From Stenocarpella maydis (taxonomy: Eukaryota; Ascomycota; Sordariomycetes; Diaporthales; Diaporthaceae), in contig NQMI01000003.1 in NCBI GenBank assembly GCA_002270565.1, forward strand, positions 799,331 through 863,330: a DNA stretch of 64,000 nt. The letters run 5' to 3'. The translations under genes and the position numbers were made by a program. How positions within the stretch are numbered: the first letter of the stretch is position 1; the number at the start of each line of letters is the position of its first letter. The notes under the pieces are model-generated. The model was not told the origin of the DNA. It made no database searches and worked only from the letters and a program-made list of their open reading frames with translations. Below, in pieces: positions 45,637 to 59,195 of the stretch.

Positions 45637-46936
45637 CTGGCAGTCTTTTTCTTTTGCCAGCGACTATCTCCTCCAAAAACATAAAAAAAGTCCCAGGCGT
45701 AGGGTTAAACCCACGCTCTCACCATTTCAAGAAAAAACAAAAGAAATTACCGCATTCATCACCAAATCCCTATACCACTACTGCTTTTAGCTATGCCAGT
45801 CCCTTTATCGAGTTCATCGCGTGTACCGTTGTGCCAAGTGCCCATGAAATATAGGCACCCGGAAAGACCTGCGTGTTATAGCGGTCTCTGCTTCCCCTGG
45901 AAGCTAAGAGCATACAATTAACAGTCCGGCACAATATAGTGCTATTCCCATACAAAATATCCGCTCTTAATAATTTACACCACTTATTTATCATCTCTAG
46001 TACTTAAGGGTTATAAAAGAAATGCGCGATAAGGACTCATGATTCCTTCGCCTGCAGGCCATAGGTTAAATAAGGATTTACCCGGAACTAGAACAACAAT
46101 TATCCGGATACCCTGGAACTAGAATAACAACTATCCGGCCTCCTGGATTTATCTCTAGACCCCCTCTCCCCCTAACTAAGTATTAACAATTAGCTAAATT
46201 AGGTATAGTGCAGATCAACTATCTTCCGGCAGTAGACATCAGTAATAGGGTTTAATAATAACTCAATCAGTAAAAGCCCTCTCCATTAGAGGCTAATATT
46301 AAGAGTTAGTAGGGGTAGAGGAAGTAGTAGTTGGGTTAGGTAGGGATCGTAGTAAATAGCAATAAATGGTATATTGGAGCCAACTTCTTAGCAAATGCAT
46401 AGCAGAGCGTGCACTATCCGACGCCGCTCTAGGTAAGTATGTAAAACACATATTGAGCAGGAGTCAAGACCGCGAAATCTCAACCAGGGACACTCAATAT
46501 AATATAGCTAGCAACTTAAGTGCCCATGGGATAGTAGTAACCCTCATTACCTAAACCCTTAGTGCATAAGCACCACTATAAAAATCTTAGCTATAAGGTC
46601 TCGCCCTTAGGATGGATTTAAACTATAGATTAGCTAACTGTGCAGCTCCTTAGGGTAAGACACAGGTAACTAATCAACGGGGATATAAAGTTTTGCTGGT
46701 TGCCAGTACTGTGTGATCCCCTTTTTTTTATGTCTCAGGGTACTTGTTGACTGCCATCCGGGGCTTAGGGTGGTGATGATTGGTAGTCCTCCCCCATGGG
46801 GTAGGGCGGCATTAGTATGCGTGGCTTTGCCGACCAAGTTGCGTTGGTTAGTTAACTGCTATAGGTTGTAGTCTTTGCTGGGCAAGTTAGCATATAGCTA
46901 TTCTTACAGCAATTATCATAATCCCTCGCATGGTGT
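45637..46936. other. Retrotransposon 3' region or inserted repeat, no gene
   Basis: About 1.3 kb of AT-rich DNA between LTR 1 and the RNase H end of the copia relic, longer than expected for a copia 3' untranslated region. It may hold another degraded insert. A pyrimidine-rich tract near 45645-45656 could be the complement of the polypurine tract. Confidence 0.45.
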
Positions 46937-49900
46937 TTAGGTAGAGGAAGGGGTTGTTATCACCAGCTGGCTATAGTCTATATATCCTTCCACCTTAATA
47001 ATAAGGGTATTATTATTAATAAGGCATTCTAATACCTTATTTGGGGTACTCTTTATAAAGGCATCTGCTGGGTTATAGTCCCTAGTAATCCACCAGATCT
47101 CATGGATCTCATGCTTCTTATATAACTGCCTTAACGCTATTATATCAATTATAAGGCGCTTCTCTTTTATTATCCCTAGCTTAACCAGATACTTATATAA
47201 AGAGTAGGAATCTATATAGATGATAAGAGGGATCTCTAGCAGGTTCAAGCATATAGTAATTTAGCGGAGAGTAGCAGCTATCACGATCCCTATATTAAAG
47301 CTATTAACCATACTATAGATCTCAGAAGCAAGTATGCTATGCATAACCCTCTTGCACTTAGTTGATAACTAATGAAGGATATTCCCAGTGATCTCTTATA
47401 TAGATGATTGCTTAGCTTGCACTTTATTTATTAGGGCAATTATATAGCTAATCTGAGAACTAAGGTCCTTATTGTTAGCAAAAGATCCATCCACAAAGAT
47501 CATTAACTTGGCTGCTATAAGGTCTAAAGGAATGTAGTTAAGACTACAGCTAAGGTAATCTGCTTGCTACTTTAGCCGCTTGTTCAACTTAGTATAGTCC
47601 TCTTCTTTGGGGTCTTGGATTTAAGCCGCAATAGAGAGGTTAAATGCTGCTTCTAGGTAGCAAATAGAAGCTAGATATACTCCTCTTGCGCGCTACTCCA
47701 TATACTATTAAGCGCGGTCCTCAGCCGTATAGTTAACTAGCTGTATCTTTACCCCTTGGCCCTTCTGTCTGAGATGTATAATGCCGTCGTGTGATATCGT
47801 GATCTTCATGCCATTGAAGTCCAATGATTTCTCAGGAGTCAGCCTGCCTTTTGGCTTGCAGTGAATCTCCTCCTCCTTAATCTTTTATTCTTTAAGCTCT
47901 AAAAAGGCCGGGGTATAAAGGGTGAGAGTATTATTAGTCTGTATAGCGGTAATACCAAAGATGCCCTTACTGCTATAGTTAGCTATTAAGAAGCATGAGT
48001 TATATGCAGATACAATCATCCCTAGCTTCTCAATATGGTGTTTGTAGTATATAGCCCACCAGTGTATACCAGCTTCTATAATGCTATATAAGGGTTTAAT
48101 TACCCTTATAATTATGCCAGCTGGGTATTTACCCCTTATTTTAGGGGGAAGGTAGTATAGAATGGGCCTCTTAAGTATAGATTTTAACTATGGATAGGCC
48201 TAAGTAATATTATAGAGCTTAAGATATAGTCCCTTAGTTATCAATATAGGCATAAGAGTAATAAGAAGTTAATAATTTGCACGTTATACTATTAGTAACT
48301 ATATAAGGATCTTATGCTTTATAAGGTTACTAAATCTAGCAATAATAAGGCGGGACTTCTTATATGGCTTCTTAGTTTTGCCCTTAATCTCCCTAATAAT
48401 GCGAGATTTGAAGATTTAAATTCCTTTATGCTTCCGCTCATTAAACCACTTAAACCGGAACACTTTTTGGCTGATTAGCTTAGATACTTCCTTATTATCT
48501 GACTCTTTAAAGGGGTCGCTTAGGGTGGTAATAATGCTATCCTAGCGGAGCTTTAAAGCAAGCTTATAGTTCTTGATTTCGCGTGGGGTAAGGAATACGT
48601 AAGCGGTGATCTTATCTTCCATATTATTGGCAGCAGCAGCACTATTGTTATTATCATCCGTAATAACAACCGCCTTCTTCTTGCTCTTAGCCCCCCGTGG
48701 CCGTCCTTATTGTTGAGGGACTACCGGGTTAGGAATAGTTGGTATGGGGTCTAGCTTGAAGCATACTAGCTCCTCCAGGGTATTATTAGGGTCTAGCAGA
48801 TTAAGAGGTTCTTCTTCATTATAATAGTACAGCTATATAAGGGTTAACCGGAAGACAACTAGTCTATTAGGAAGGTTGATTGTTACATTATGGTTGTTAA
48901 TAGAGAGTAGTTTATATAGGCCTTACTACCTAGTCTTTTCTCTTTATACCCGAACTTTGCTTTAGAATGGTAGGCTTAGGACTTCTAATATAACTGGGCC
49001 GTTCCTTGCACGCAATGCTTTACTGATTTTACATACAGTGTTGATTTTCCTAACCTTCTTTATCGCCTTTTATATTGCCTTGGCTCTCTTTAGAGTAGAT
49101 AGCGTAGGGGCTGAGTCCTCTATTATACATAGGTATGCTCCAAATATAAGGAGAGTTGGCACGAGACCGTCCGGGCTAACTATATTGTTAACCGCACTAA
49201 AGCTTGCCTATAGTATAGCTTCTTTAGTAAATATAGTTAATAACTTAGCGTATAATATGTCAAAAGCCCTGCGCAAAGGAGCGTGATATTGCTCTACTTT
49301 ACTAATTAATTAGTATGCTTCTGCAGGTATTTATTTATATATAATCCCCATAATACGTACAGTACTTTTGAACTCGCTAGAAGCAAAGTTAGTCCCCATA
49401 TTAAATATAAGGCGGTTTAGGGGACCCATATATATATCGATTTAGCAGCTCCATAGGGCTTCCTATGTATCTTTAGTAGAGAGAGAAGCTAAGAATTATC
49501 CGGCTTGGAAGGAGGTGGCTAAGTTAATAATGTATAGTATAGGGAGCCCTATCAAGTATATCACATCCATAATAACTTCATAGTTAAAGTTAATATCATC
49601 ACGGAGGTTGAACTTGAATCTCTGGGGCGTGGGAGAGTGCATTTAGCAATAGTAGCAGAACTTAGTAATAGCCTCTAGTGCTAAGGAATCAATATTATAG
49701 CTAGCGCCCGCTAGTAGCCGAGAGAGCCTCTCAACTGATGGGTGCCCAAATCATCTATATAGTTACTATAACTCGGTCTCCATAAGAAAGAGAATGGGGG
49801 CATTGCTGCCCTTATTGATATCTATAAGGAACCATGGATATCCCCACTTCTAAGTAATAGGAAACATCCTCTTATGCTACTAATTTAGCTTATATTATAC

Positions 49901-52799
49901 AACTTCATTGGTCATATTCCGCATAAAGAGCGAGTGTGTGTTCATGTCTTGTATATACAAGAGGAAGGGGGTTGGCGTCTTCATCATGTAGAATGTTAAG
50001 TTGCTAGCTGCTATATTGACTATAGTTGCCCCTATTGACTGTAGTAGTTCTCCTGGCCCAAAGCGGACTGTTGCTTCTCCTGCGCGAGATATATCAAGAG
50101 TGATAGGCATAAGTTGCTATAGCGCAGTATATTGGTTGTGCCTAATAGTGGAGTAGTTAGCTGCGCCAGTATCTGGGAGAATCCCTTGGAAATACTAATG
50201 CAAGTAGTTGTCTATTGTAAAGACCTCCTTAATACTGCCAGCTCTTTCGCCGGTCTTAGTATCGCTAGTGTTAACGTTGTCCTTGCTAGTTATAGGGCTG
50301 GGGTCATCCTGGTTTTCCTCATTATTGTTGATGCTAAAAGTATGAAGGAAGGCTTAATCTACTAACTATGTGTAGTTTTTGCAGCTTTTAGTATTGCTAA
50401 CAAATATATTGGTGCTTTCTTAATTATTGCTCTTATAGTTAATGCCCTTATAGTCAATAAGAAATGAGTAGAATTCCTTATCCGAGCTGCTATATATATA
50501 TATATATGTGCCCTTGGCCCTCTAGCATTCTTAGAAGGAGTGATTTAATGACCAATACCCCTCCTTTTAGCAGATATAGCACCTTTTTTTGTTTGGGGGG
50601 TTGTCTCTCCTGTGCCTTCTATATGGGTAGTTATCTCCTTTAGGGGGTGGTTGGAAGTTGCCCTGGGGGCGATAGTTGCTTTGGGGATAGTAGTTGCCTT
50701 GTCCCGGGGGGTATCGCTTACGTGTAGAGCCTCATAAGTAGTTGCCTCTATACCGCCGGTTATTATTATACCAGCGGTCTAGGTAGTACTGGTCATTTTC
50801 AGGGTGCTTAGAGTGATAAAAGTGGTTATTATCGGGGTAGTTAAAGTGCTTGTTGTTGCCCTAGTCTTCCTTATTATTATAGTTGCTATCTAGCCAATTA
50901 TTATTACCTTGCCCTGTAGTGTATTGTTGGGAGGGGTGCTGAGGTCCTGATGATGCAGTATAATGATAGAGTATGTTATATGCTTCATTAGCAGTAGCTG
51001 GGGCTGTTACCTTAATGTAGTAGAACTTAGGTATACTATGTATTGCGCGTATGAGGTTGTCACGTAGTGGTTTGTCTCCAAGTGCTCCTTTATAGCTAAG
51101 TATTCGGGTGTATTGCTTTATGTTTTTGATTAAAATCTCCACTACTTCTAACGGGGTTTTGTTCTCATTTCTTTACTATATTAATGTAAAAGTAGTAGTA
51201 TTCCACACGGTTAAATACACTTGTTATCTGCTGTCTGTATTAAATTGTTGCTTAAGTTTGGTATATACTGTAGCAAAGGTATCTCTATCTGTAATTAATT
51301 GGATATAAAAGTCCTTAGCCTTGCCCTTTAATATTACGGGTAATGCTGCCCGGAAGTAGGTAGGGTATAGGTGATTATTCTTGCAGATATTATAAAAAAG
51401 ATGAATCTTATTATCAAGCATTTTATCTGTTGCCTTAGTGAACTTCTTGTTATCCGAGTAGTATTTGGCTAAGTTAGCGGATATCCCTTTCTCTAATGGT
51501 ATGCTATTTAGCGGCACTAGAGGGATTGTTGCATACTTCTCATAGGATACTCGGAATTCTTCCCACTTGGGTAATAACTTGTAGCCGTCAGAGGTCTTAA
51601 AGGTATAGATGCTATGTGGCTGATGGGATGGTGGTTGAGGTTCGGGTACGGCTGGTGTAGTGGGTTGCAGTATGGGTCCCTAAGTACTTGGGCCTGTTCT
51701 CCAGTTGTTGCTTAGTACTAGTTTATATCCTTCAAACAATCTATTGTTATTAAAAGGGATATAATCACGATATCTCTTTAACTAAATTATCTATTAATAC
51801 TGGTGTTATATAGATGTTGGGGCTCTCGGCAGGGATTCTAACTCTAATAGTTCCATGAAGGCCTTTATATTATTATTAATCTGTAGGTATATCCCTTTGC
51901 ATTATAGCATCTTCTTAAGGGCCGAGAGGATATTGCGATAGACTGCCTTAAATGCTGGTTCTTTCTAACCCTAGAAGTTATTCTTAAACTTCTTATAGAT
52001 ATCTTAGCTAGTGAGTTTTATATATACTTGATGGCGCTATTGCATGTAGGTACTTAGGTGCATTATATGTTGTCTTGGGTTACTTAGGGCTTTTGGATCT
52101 GGGTTTATTCCTTATAGGTTGGCATTAAGACCTAATTTAGCAGCGGCTTCCTTGAGTGATGTTTCCTTAATTATATCCTATAAGTTGATCGGGCTAAGAC
52201 TGGTAGCACCCGCTAGTATAGTTGTTAATACTAATAGCATAGGGGTATTATCTTTGCTAGCTATCGTAATGTATGGGTTATGTGGTTGATAATAGGGGTG
52301 TGCTAGGGCAAAGTAGGGGTTAAATAAATGGTAATAAGGGGTAGTGAGTGTGTAGGGGTAAGCTTGTTAGTAGGGGGTAGTGAAGATGTGCCGGCTGGTG
52401 GAGTTAACCTTGGTTGGTATAGCTGTTGCTGGGGTTGTTGCCGGTTGATTGCTAATGTGTGCTGAAGTGGTGATATCTTTAGCATTATCTTTAAGAGTAG
52501 CGGGGGTTAGTAATATTGTGCAGTATCTATATTCTGCGGTTGCCTTCTGATGATACTTAGGGCGTAATGGATGCATGTTTGATAAAGATGGAGTATAGCG
52601 TAGCGTATATAGAGCCCTTTTTGCCTTATAATGGGTAGTAATGATATTATTGAAGTTTACTATAGCATTATTACGGAATCCGCTGAAGTCTCTTTAAGGG
52701 GCGGTACTATTAGTACTGTTAGCACAGCTACTATCAAGCAGCGAAGGCCTGTCTCTTCAACCTTACTAATCTGTAGTTGCCCTTGCAACTACTGATTAG
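46937..52799 (-). pseudogene. Degenerate Ty1/copia polyprotein (Gag-PR-INT-RT-RNase H)
   Basis: Minus strand, 5' end at LTR 2. From right to left: Gag (ISANLAKYYSDNKKF, FYNICKNNHLYPTYFRAALP, about 51517-51224; YKGALGDKPLRDNLIRAIHS, about 51090-51030), a decayed zinc knuckle (CYICKRRG, near 50580), the Gag-Pro/integrase junction (EATVRFGPGELLQSIGA), the integrase zinc region (LGHPSIERLSRLL...FCYYC) and core, reverse transcriptase pieces (VFLTPREIKNYKLALKL; near 48000 a WWAIYYKHHIEKLGMIVSAY block), and RNase H (LIIYIDSYSLYKYLVKLG, ITRDYNPADAFIKSTPNK, 47248-46937). The order integrase before reverse transcriptase marks Ty1/copia. Dozens of stops, many at Trp or Gln positions, and high AT content show RIP. 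Confidence 0.88.
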
Positions 52800-53012
52800 T
52801 GTTGGCTGGGTCACGTATTGCAATACGATTGGGGGTTATGGTTAAAATTCTCTCTATCTAGGAGTAGTGGGTGTAGTGGGCGTAGCCCGCCAGCTATCTC
52901 GGGCTTATATAGAGGGTAGTGGTTGCTGAGTAAGCAACTACGTCCTCTAGCTACAGTATGGTAGCTGTAGTGCTAGCCCACCAGTGTGCTGTTGCACACT
53001 GCTATTGCCACA
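52800..53012 (-). repeat. Copia LTR 2
   Basis: 213 bp, TGTTGG...GCCACA. Nearly identical to LTR 3 with only a handful of differences. The right flank is GAAGA and does not match the flank of LTR 1. Confidence 0.92.
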
Positions 53013-53561
53013 GAAGACTCATATAATGGTTGGCTAGACTTCTTGCAACCACCAGACCGTGATGGGCGATTCGGCATGAACCACGCCTGTGCGGTAGGCA
53101 GAGCTCCTAACCAATCTTTGCCCAATCCTCGTGAGAAGCTGCTATGCTTCTGACTGCCATTTCCAGCTTGGAACGAATCTCCAGGCCGTCGAGGAACTCC
53201 CTGTCAGGGTGTAGGGTTGCGAGTAGAGTGAATGAGTGCACGCAGCATAGGCTCAGTGTGTGCGGAGTGAGGGAGCAGTATATTCGGGAGCGAGGAGCTA
53301 CTAATCGTTGCCCCCCCTCCTTCCTTCTCCTATCCCCTTCCTCAGCTATCCTTTTATAGACCGACCCGCGTCTACACTATACAGTCTTTGCATAGCCTTA
53401 CTATAATTATAACTAGCCTTTATTTCATACTCTACCCATTCTAAGGGTTATTAAGTCATTCTTCCTAGCCCTAAGTCATTCCTTTTATGGCCCAGTATAG
53501 GTTCAGGTAGTAGTATTGCTGCTTCCTTAATGCTTCCTCCGAGCATGCGACCCTGGGTCCN
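53013..53561. other. Non-copia DNA ending in an assembly N
   Basis: About 550 bp of different composition (GC-richer at its start) without a recognised gene. It ends with a single N at 53561, after which copia sequence resumes in mid-element. The N marks an ambiguous or joined base. Confidence 0.6.
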
Positions 53562-56152
53562 TATCTATTATGAAGACCTCCTTAATACCGCCGGCTCCTT
53601 CGCTGGTCTTAGTGTTGCTAGTGTTAACGTTATTCCCGCTAGTCATAGGGCCGGGGTCGTCCTGGTCCTCCTTATTATTGTTAATGCTAAAAGTATGGAG
53701 GAAGGCTTGGTCTACTAACTATGTATAGTTTTTATGGCTTTTGGCACTACTAACAAATATACTGGTGCTTTCTTGATTATTGCTCTTATAGTTAATGCCC
53801 TTATAGTTAATAAGAAATAAGTAGAATTCCTTATCTAAGCTGCTGTTTATGTGTATATATGTGCCCTTGGCCCTCTAGTGCTCTTTAAAAGAGTAATTTG
53901 ATGACTAATACCCCTCCTTCTAGCAGATATAGCACCTTTTCTTATCTGGGGGGTTATCTCTCCTGCGCCTTCTATATGGGTAGTTGTCTCCTCTAGGGGG
54001 TGGTTAGAAGTTGCCCTAGGGGCAATAGTTGCTTTAGGGATAGTAGTTGCCTCATCCCGGGGGGTATCACCCATGTGCAGAGCCTCATGAGTAGTTGCCT
54101 CTGCGCCGCCAGTTATTATTATACCAGCAGTCCAGGTAGTACTAATTATTATTAGGGTGCTTAAAGTAATAAAATTAGTTATCACTAGGGTAGTTAAAGT
54201 GCTTGTTGTTGCCCTAGTCTTCCTCATCATCGTAGTTACCATCTAGCTAATTGTTATTGCCTTGCCCTATAGTATATTGCCGGGAGGGGCGCTGAGGTCC
54301 TAATGATGCAGCACAATGATGGAGCATATTACATGCTTTATTAGCAGTAGCCGGGGCCGTTACCTTAATGTAGTAGAACTCGGGTATACTATATATTGCG
54401 TGTATGAGGTTATTATGTAGTAGTTTATCTCCAAGTGCTCCTTTATAGCCAAGTATTTGGGCGTATTGCTTCATATTTTTAATTAGAATTTCTATTACTT
54501 CTAACGGGGTTTTATCCTCATTCCTTTGCTATATTAATGCAAAAGTAGTAGTATTCCATACGGTCAAATATACTTGTTGTCTGCTGTTTATATCAAATTG
54601 TTGCTTGAGTTTAGCATATGCTGTAGTGAAGGTGTCTCTATCTGTAATTAACTAGATATAAAAGTCCTTAGTCTCACCCTTTAATATTATGAGTAATGCT
54701 GCCCAGAAGTGGGTAGGGTATAGGTGATTATTTTTATAAACATTATAAAAAAGATGAATCTTATTATTAAGCACTTTATCTATTGCCCCGGTGAACTTCT
54801 TATTATCTAAATAGTATTTAGCTAAGTTAGCAGATATCCCTTTCTCCAATAGTATGCCATTTAGCAGCACTAGAGGGATTGTTGTATACTTCTCATAGGA
54901 CACTCAGAATTCTTCCCACTTGGGTGATAACTTGTAGCCATTAGAGGTCTTAAAGGCATAAATGCTGCGTGGCTGATGGGATGGTGGTTGAGGTTTGGGT
55001 ATAGCTGGTGCAGTGGGTTGTAGTATGGGTTCCTAAGTACTTAGGCCTATTCTCCGGTTGTTGCTCAGTACTAGTATGTATCCTTTAAATAATCTATTAT
55101 TATCAAAAGGGATATAATCATAATATCTCTTTAACTAAATCATCTATTAATACTAGTGTTATATAGATGCCAGGGCTTTCAGTAGGGATTCTAACTCCAA
55201 TAGTTCCATAAAGGCCTTTATATTGTCATTAACCTGTAGGCGTATCCCTTTACATTATAGCATCTTCTTAAGGGCTGAGAGGATATCACGATAAACTACC
55301 TTAAATGCTGGTTCTTCCCAACCCTAGAAGTCATTCTTGAACTCCTTATAGACATCTTAGCTAGTAAGTCTTGCATATGCTTAATAGCGCCATTACACGT
55401 AGGTACTTAGGTGCATTACATATTATCTTGGGTTACTCAGGGCCTCTGGATCTAGGTCTATTCCCCATAGGTTAGCATCAAGACCTAATTTAGCAACAGC
55501 TTCCTTAAGTAATATTTCCTCAATTATATCTTATAAGTTGATCGGGCCAAGACTAGTGGCACCCGTTAGTATAGTTATTAATACTAATAGCATAGGGGTA
55601 TTATCTTCGCCAGCCATCATAATATATAGGTTGTATAGTTGATAACAGGGGTGTGCTAGGGCAAAGTAGGGGTCAAATAAATAGTAATAAGAGGTAGTAA
55701 GTATATAGGGGTAAGCTTGTTAGCAGGGGGTAGTAAAGATATGCTGGCTGGTAGAGTTAACCTCAGTTAGTATAGCTGTTGCCGGGGTTATTGCCAGTTG
55801 ATTGCTGATGTATGCTGAAGTAGTAATATCTTTAGTATTATCTTCAAGAGTAGCAGGGGTTAGCAATATTATATAGTATCCACATTCCGCGGTTGCCTTC
55901 CAATAATACTTAGGGCGTGATAGATGCACGTTTAACGAAGATGGAGTATAGCGTAGCGCATATAGAGCCCTCTTCGCCTCACAATGGGTAGTAACGATAT
56001 CATTAAAGTCCACTACAGCATCATCACGGAATCCGCTAAAGTCTCTTCAAGGGGCGGTACCATCAGTACCATTAGCACAGCCACTATCAAGCAGCGAAGG
56101 CCTGTCTCTTCAACCTTGCTAATCTGTGGTCGCCCTTGCAACCACTAATCAG
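53562..56152 (-). pseudogene. Second, 5'-part-only copy of the copia Gag region
   Basis: Collinear with 50211-52799 over about 2.59 kb, with scattered differences that are mostly transitions. Gag pieces read as in copy A (ISANLAKYYLDNKKF, about 54860-54810; YKGALGDKLLHNNLIHAIYS, about 54450-54390). The copy stops abruptly at the N at 53561; integrase, reverse transcriptase and RNase H are absent. Confidence 0.85.
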
Positions 56153-56365
56153 TGTTGGCTGGGTCACGTATTGCAATACGATTGGGGGTTATGGTTAAAA
56201 TTCTCTATATCTAGGAGTAGTGGGTGTAGTGGGCGTAGCCCGCCAGCTATCTCGGGCTTATATAGAGGGTAGTGGTTGCTGAGTAAGCAACTACGTCCTC
56301 TGGCTACAGTATGGTGGCTGTAGCGCTAGCCCACCAGTGTGCTGTTGCACACTGCTATTGCCACA
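56153..56365 (-). repeat. Copia LTR 3
   Basis: 213 bp, TGTTGG...GCCACA, near-identical to LTR 2. Followed by GTAAT at 56366-56370, matching the 5 bp before LTR 1. Confidence 0.92.
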
Positions 56366-58549
56366 GTAATTTGTAAGAATTACTAGGTCCACCAGTGCCC
56401 AAGCTATTTTATTTCAGATATGAGATCACGATACTCTATTACTTGTAGCCACTTCACGGACAGCACTCCTATATCAATGCCCTCAATGCAGGTTTACTAC
56501 ATAGCAGCAAATGTCTCTGTATTCTACTGGTCTTAATAGTACTGGCATGCCTTGGGTTGACTCATCTGCACATTACCGAGTGGTCACATCCACACCAAGG
56601 CAACAACCTGCGCATCACACCAGCCAAGCCCGTTTGCGTCGAAGCCAACGCCATGCTCAACCCCCTCTGAGGCGGCCCTACCAACGAGGCAACGATGGTA
56701 TTAACGCGAGCTATGCAGCCGTCGGCTGAGGGTCGACTTCGGCACAAGCACTTGTATTGGGCTGGGCCTCATGGCCCCGGCGGCCCCATGCATACATGAG
56801 TAATGCACCCGCCAGGATCTGGAAGCAGTGGGCGAGCATCATGGGCAGCGCGGGGGAAGGCGACTCATCTCAGGTTTACTAAGTCTTATTGCATAAAGGA
56901 AACATCGAAATGTCTGAGAAAAGAGCCCGAGGATAGGCACACAAGCCGGCTGTGAGTTCGAGGAGCAGCCATCCAGGCCAAGAGGCTCAGAGCCTTTTTT
57001 TGTTTTGGCCATTTGGTAAGGACATATCCGATGAATCTGGGTCCGACCTTGTCTCCGAGGACTACGTGTGCGGTACGGGCTCGGATAAGCCCACGATACG
57101 AGACAACCAGGGCTATAGAGCTGGTGACCCTGTGGGATATGGATTCTGGCTGATGCCCGGAAACAAAGCCAGACACTAGATTCTTGGTCAAGGCACTTCA
57201 CTGGCCGAAACCAGTCTGATAACGCCAAGCCGCCGGAACTCGCCCAGGCCCAACAAGGCGTGCTCGAATCTCTCAGCCGTAACTCGTGCCACATGGATAA
57301 TAAACAAGGTAGGTCATTATTACTCTCACTCCAACCGTCACTGTCACTAATATCAGGTGGCCACCAACTGCCGGTATCGCTAATCCTACCATCGCTGCTC
57401 ACAGAGGCCTCTGGTCGGCCTTTTTCGTTGGATAGAACCGCCTGGATACTTACCATGGGCCTTCTGAGGAGCGCTCCTGCCGGCATAACAGATGACATGT
57501 TTTAAATTAGCAGGATGCCCAAGCTTAGAAGGCTGGTAGGTCACGTACTGGTACTATTCTCTCCGGTCCCGAGTGGAATCGTGCAGGAAACTCGTATTTA
57601 TATCAACTTGGTGCCCACCGGCCAAGTGCAATCTTCCTTGTGCATCGTCCCCCCCCCCCCCCNNNNNNNNNCCCCCCCCAACTTCTTTTAGCGGGAGGTA
57701 GGGTTGTTCCGGCTGCCATGGATGAGGAGAACAGCAGAGATCGAAGTCGCCGCCATGCAGATGTCCATTTGTATCTTCAGCACGATCCAAAAGATATACC
57801 TGAGCCTCGTGGTCTCCGGGGCAGGCTGCTACGTGATGCCGTAACTGTTAGGGACGGGATAAGATAAGGCCTATATGATCCCTTTTATTTCTCCAAAGCC
57901 CCTTCCTCTTAAAGGAACACCTTCATCCTAGATGAATTCCTTCCTATTAGAACTCATTTCTCCTGAAGGGCCCTTGAGGTATTATAGCTGAGAGTGTGTA
58001 TTCCTAAGACCTTGGTCGGCCTACTCCCGTTTATGCTTATCCCTTACATACTTCCTTGAAGCCCTTATTACTCTAGGGTAGCAATTACAACCCCCCCGGT
58101 TGGCAGCCTAACGGAAGTACGCTGATCTCTGGGTAACATGGGAGATTCAAAGGACCTGCACTGGAGGAACAAGGAGAGGTAAGTAGGCGCACATTGTAAA
58201 GGTATAAAGTTGCCTAGCCCAAAAGGTATTCTATCTCAAAATTCTTGCTTGGGTGATGTAGGTTGTGCCTGCCTTCTCATGGAAAGCTGGGCCAGGATGC
58301 CCACTGCTTACACCATTTTATATATGGAGCTGTTGCCCACACAACTCTAAGCCCCACACACAACACCATTGTCTGGCGTGCTACCCGTGAATTGTCCGCG
58401 CCACAACTTTCCGACACAATATTTTCCAAAGTCAAGAATTAGGACCATCTTCTCATGGTGGAGAGGCTGGGCAAGCGACCAGAGACTAAGCACAAGAAGA
58501 ACGATGTATCAAGTACTGTGCCCTCCGACCCTCCCAGCCGAGTTAAAAA
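56366..58549. other. Unassigned DNA with an assembly gap
   Basis: Includes a minus-strand open frame at 56839-57498 (219 aa) with no recognised domain, Ser/Trp-rich in its first half and probably not one real exon. The rest has no supported gene. A run of nine N at 57663-57671 sits inside a poly-C tract. Confidence 0.4.
57649..57679. other. Poly-C tract with nine N
   Basis: C homopolymer on both sides of nine unknown bases (57663-57671); an unresolved homopolymer in the assembly. Confidence 0.95.
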
Positions 58550-59195
58550 TGATCACGCGTCTCACACGCTACCTTCCTGCCAAGGTGGTTAAGATGTTGC
58601 CTGGGAATGAAGGGCTGGCCCGAATCAGTCTGGGGGCTATTCATGTGTGGGCTGCACTGTATTTGACTCACCCTGAACTTCGTGTCTTTTTTATCGATGA
58701 GAGCGAGTAGGTTTTCCACGACCTTTTCCCTCTTTATTCTAGGGGGAATTTCCTGGGACTTTTGTTTATTGGATTTCCTAACTCGCTAGCTACGAGGGGC
58801 CTTTTCTGGGAATAGAAAGTAGCAGTTTCCCCGAGAGTGCCCATTTATGTTGTAGTGGGAACAGCGAGTTGAATTTGCGTCTGGTTTTGTTCTTCTTATA
58901 AGGAGTATTTTCCGCCAGATTTCTCTCTGCCTCGGCTCTCATGAAGGAGACCTGCAAAGAAAGCATCTATAGTATAGCTTTCGGGGTCTTTCTCTAGGCT
59001 TTGAATTATATTCTGGATAAATCCCTCGTAATTCTCTTCGAGACTATTCAGAACCCAGGCAAAAACTACCTGTTTTGGAAGTTCCATTTCGAGGACTTTA
59101 AGGTCTCCGTATAGTTGTCTAACCCTATTTAAATAGGGCTCCATAGACTGAAAGTGTTCAAGTCTAGTATTAAAGAAATCCTTGAGAATGTCATA

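Larger units (their letters stand above)
45424..56370 (-). mobile_element. Compound copia retrotransposon region with three LTRs
   Basis: LTR1, internal region A, LTR2, 550 bp of other DNA, one N, internal region B (right part only), LTR3. The 5-bp duplication GTAAT flanks LTR1 on the left and LTR3 on the right, while LTR2 is followed by GAAGA. So LTR1 and LTR3 look like the two ends of one insertion, with LTR2 and the middle DNA added by nesting, recombination or misassembly. Confidence 0.65.

Noticed and set aside
45690..45720. tRNA-like T-arm (GGGTTAAACCC) downstream of LTR1
   Set aside because: No acceptor, D or anticodon stem could be fitted.
50211..56152. Two independent full copia insertions side by side
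   Set aside because: The second copy lacks everything beyond Gag and the GTAAT duplication pairs LTR1 with LTR3, so two simple insertions do not explain it.
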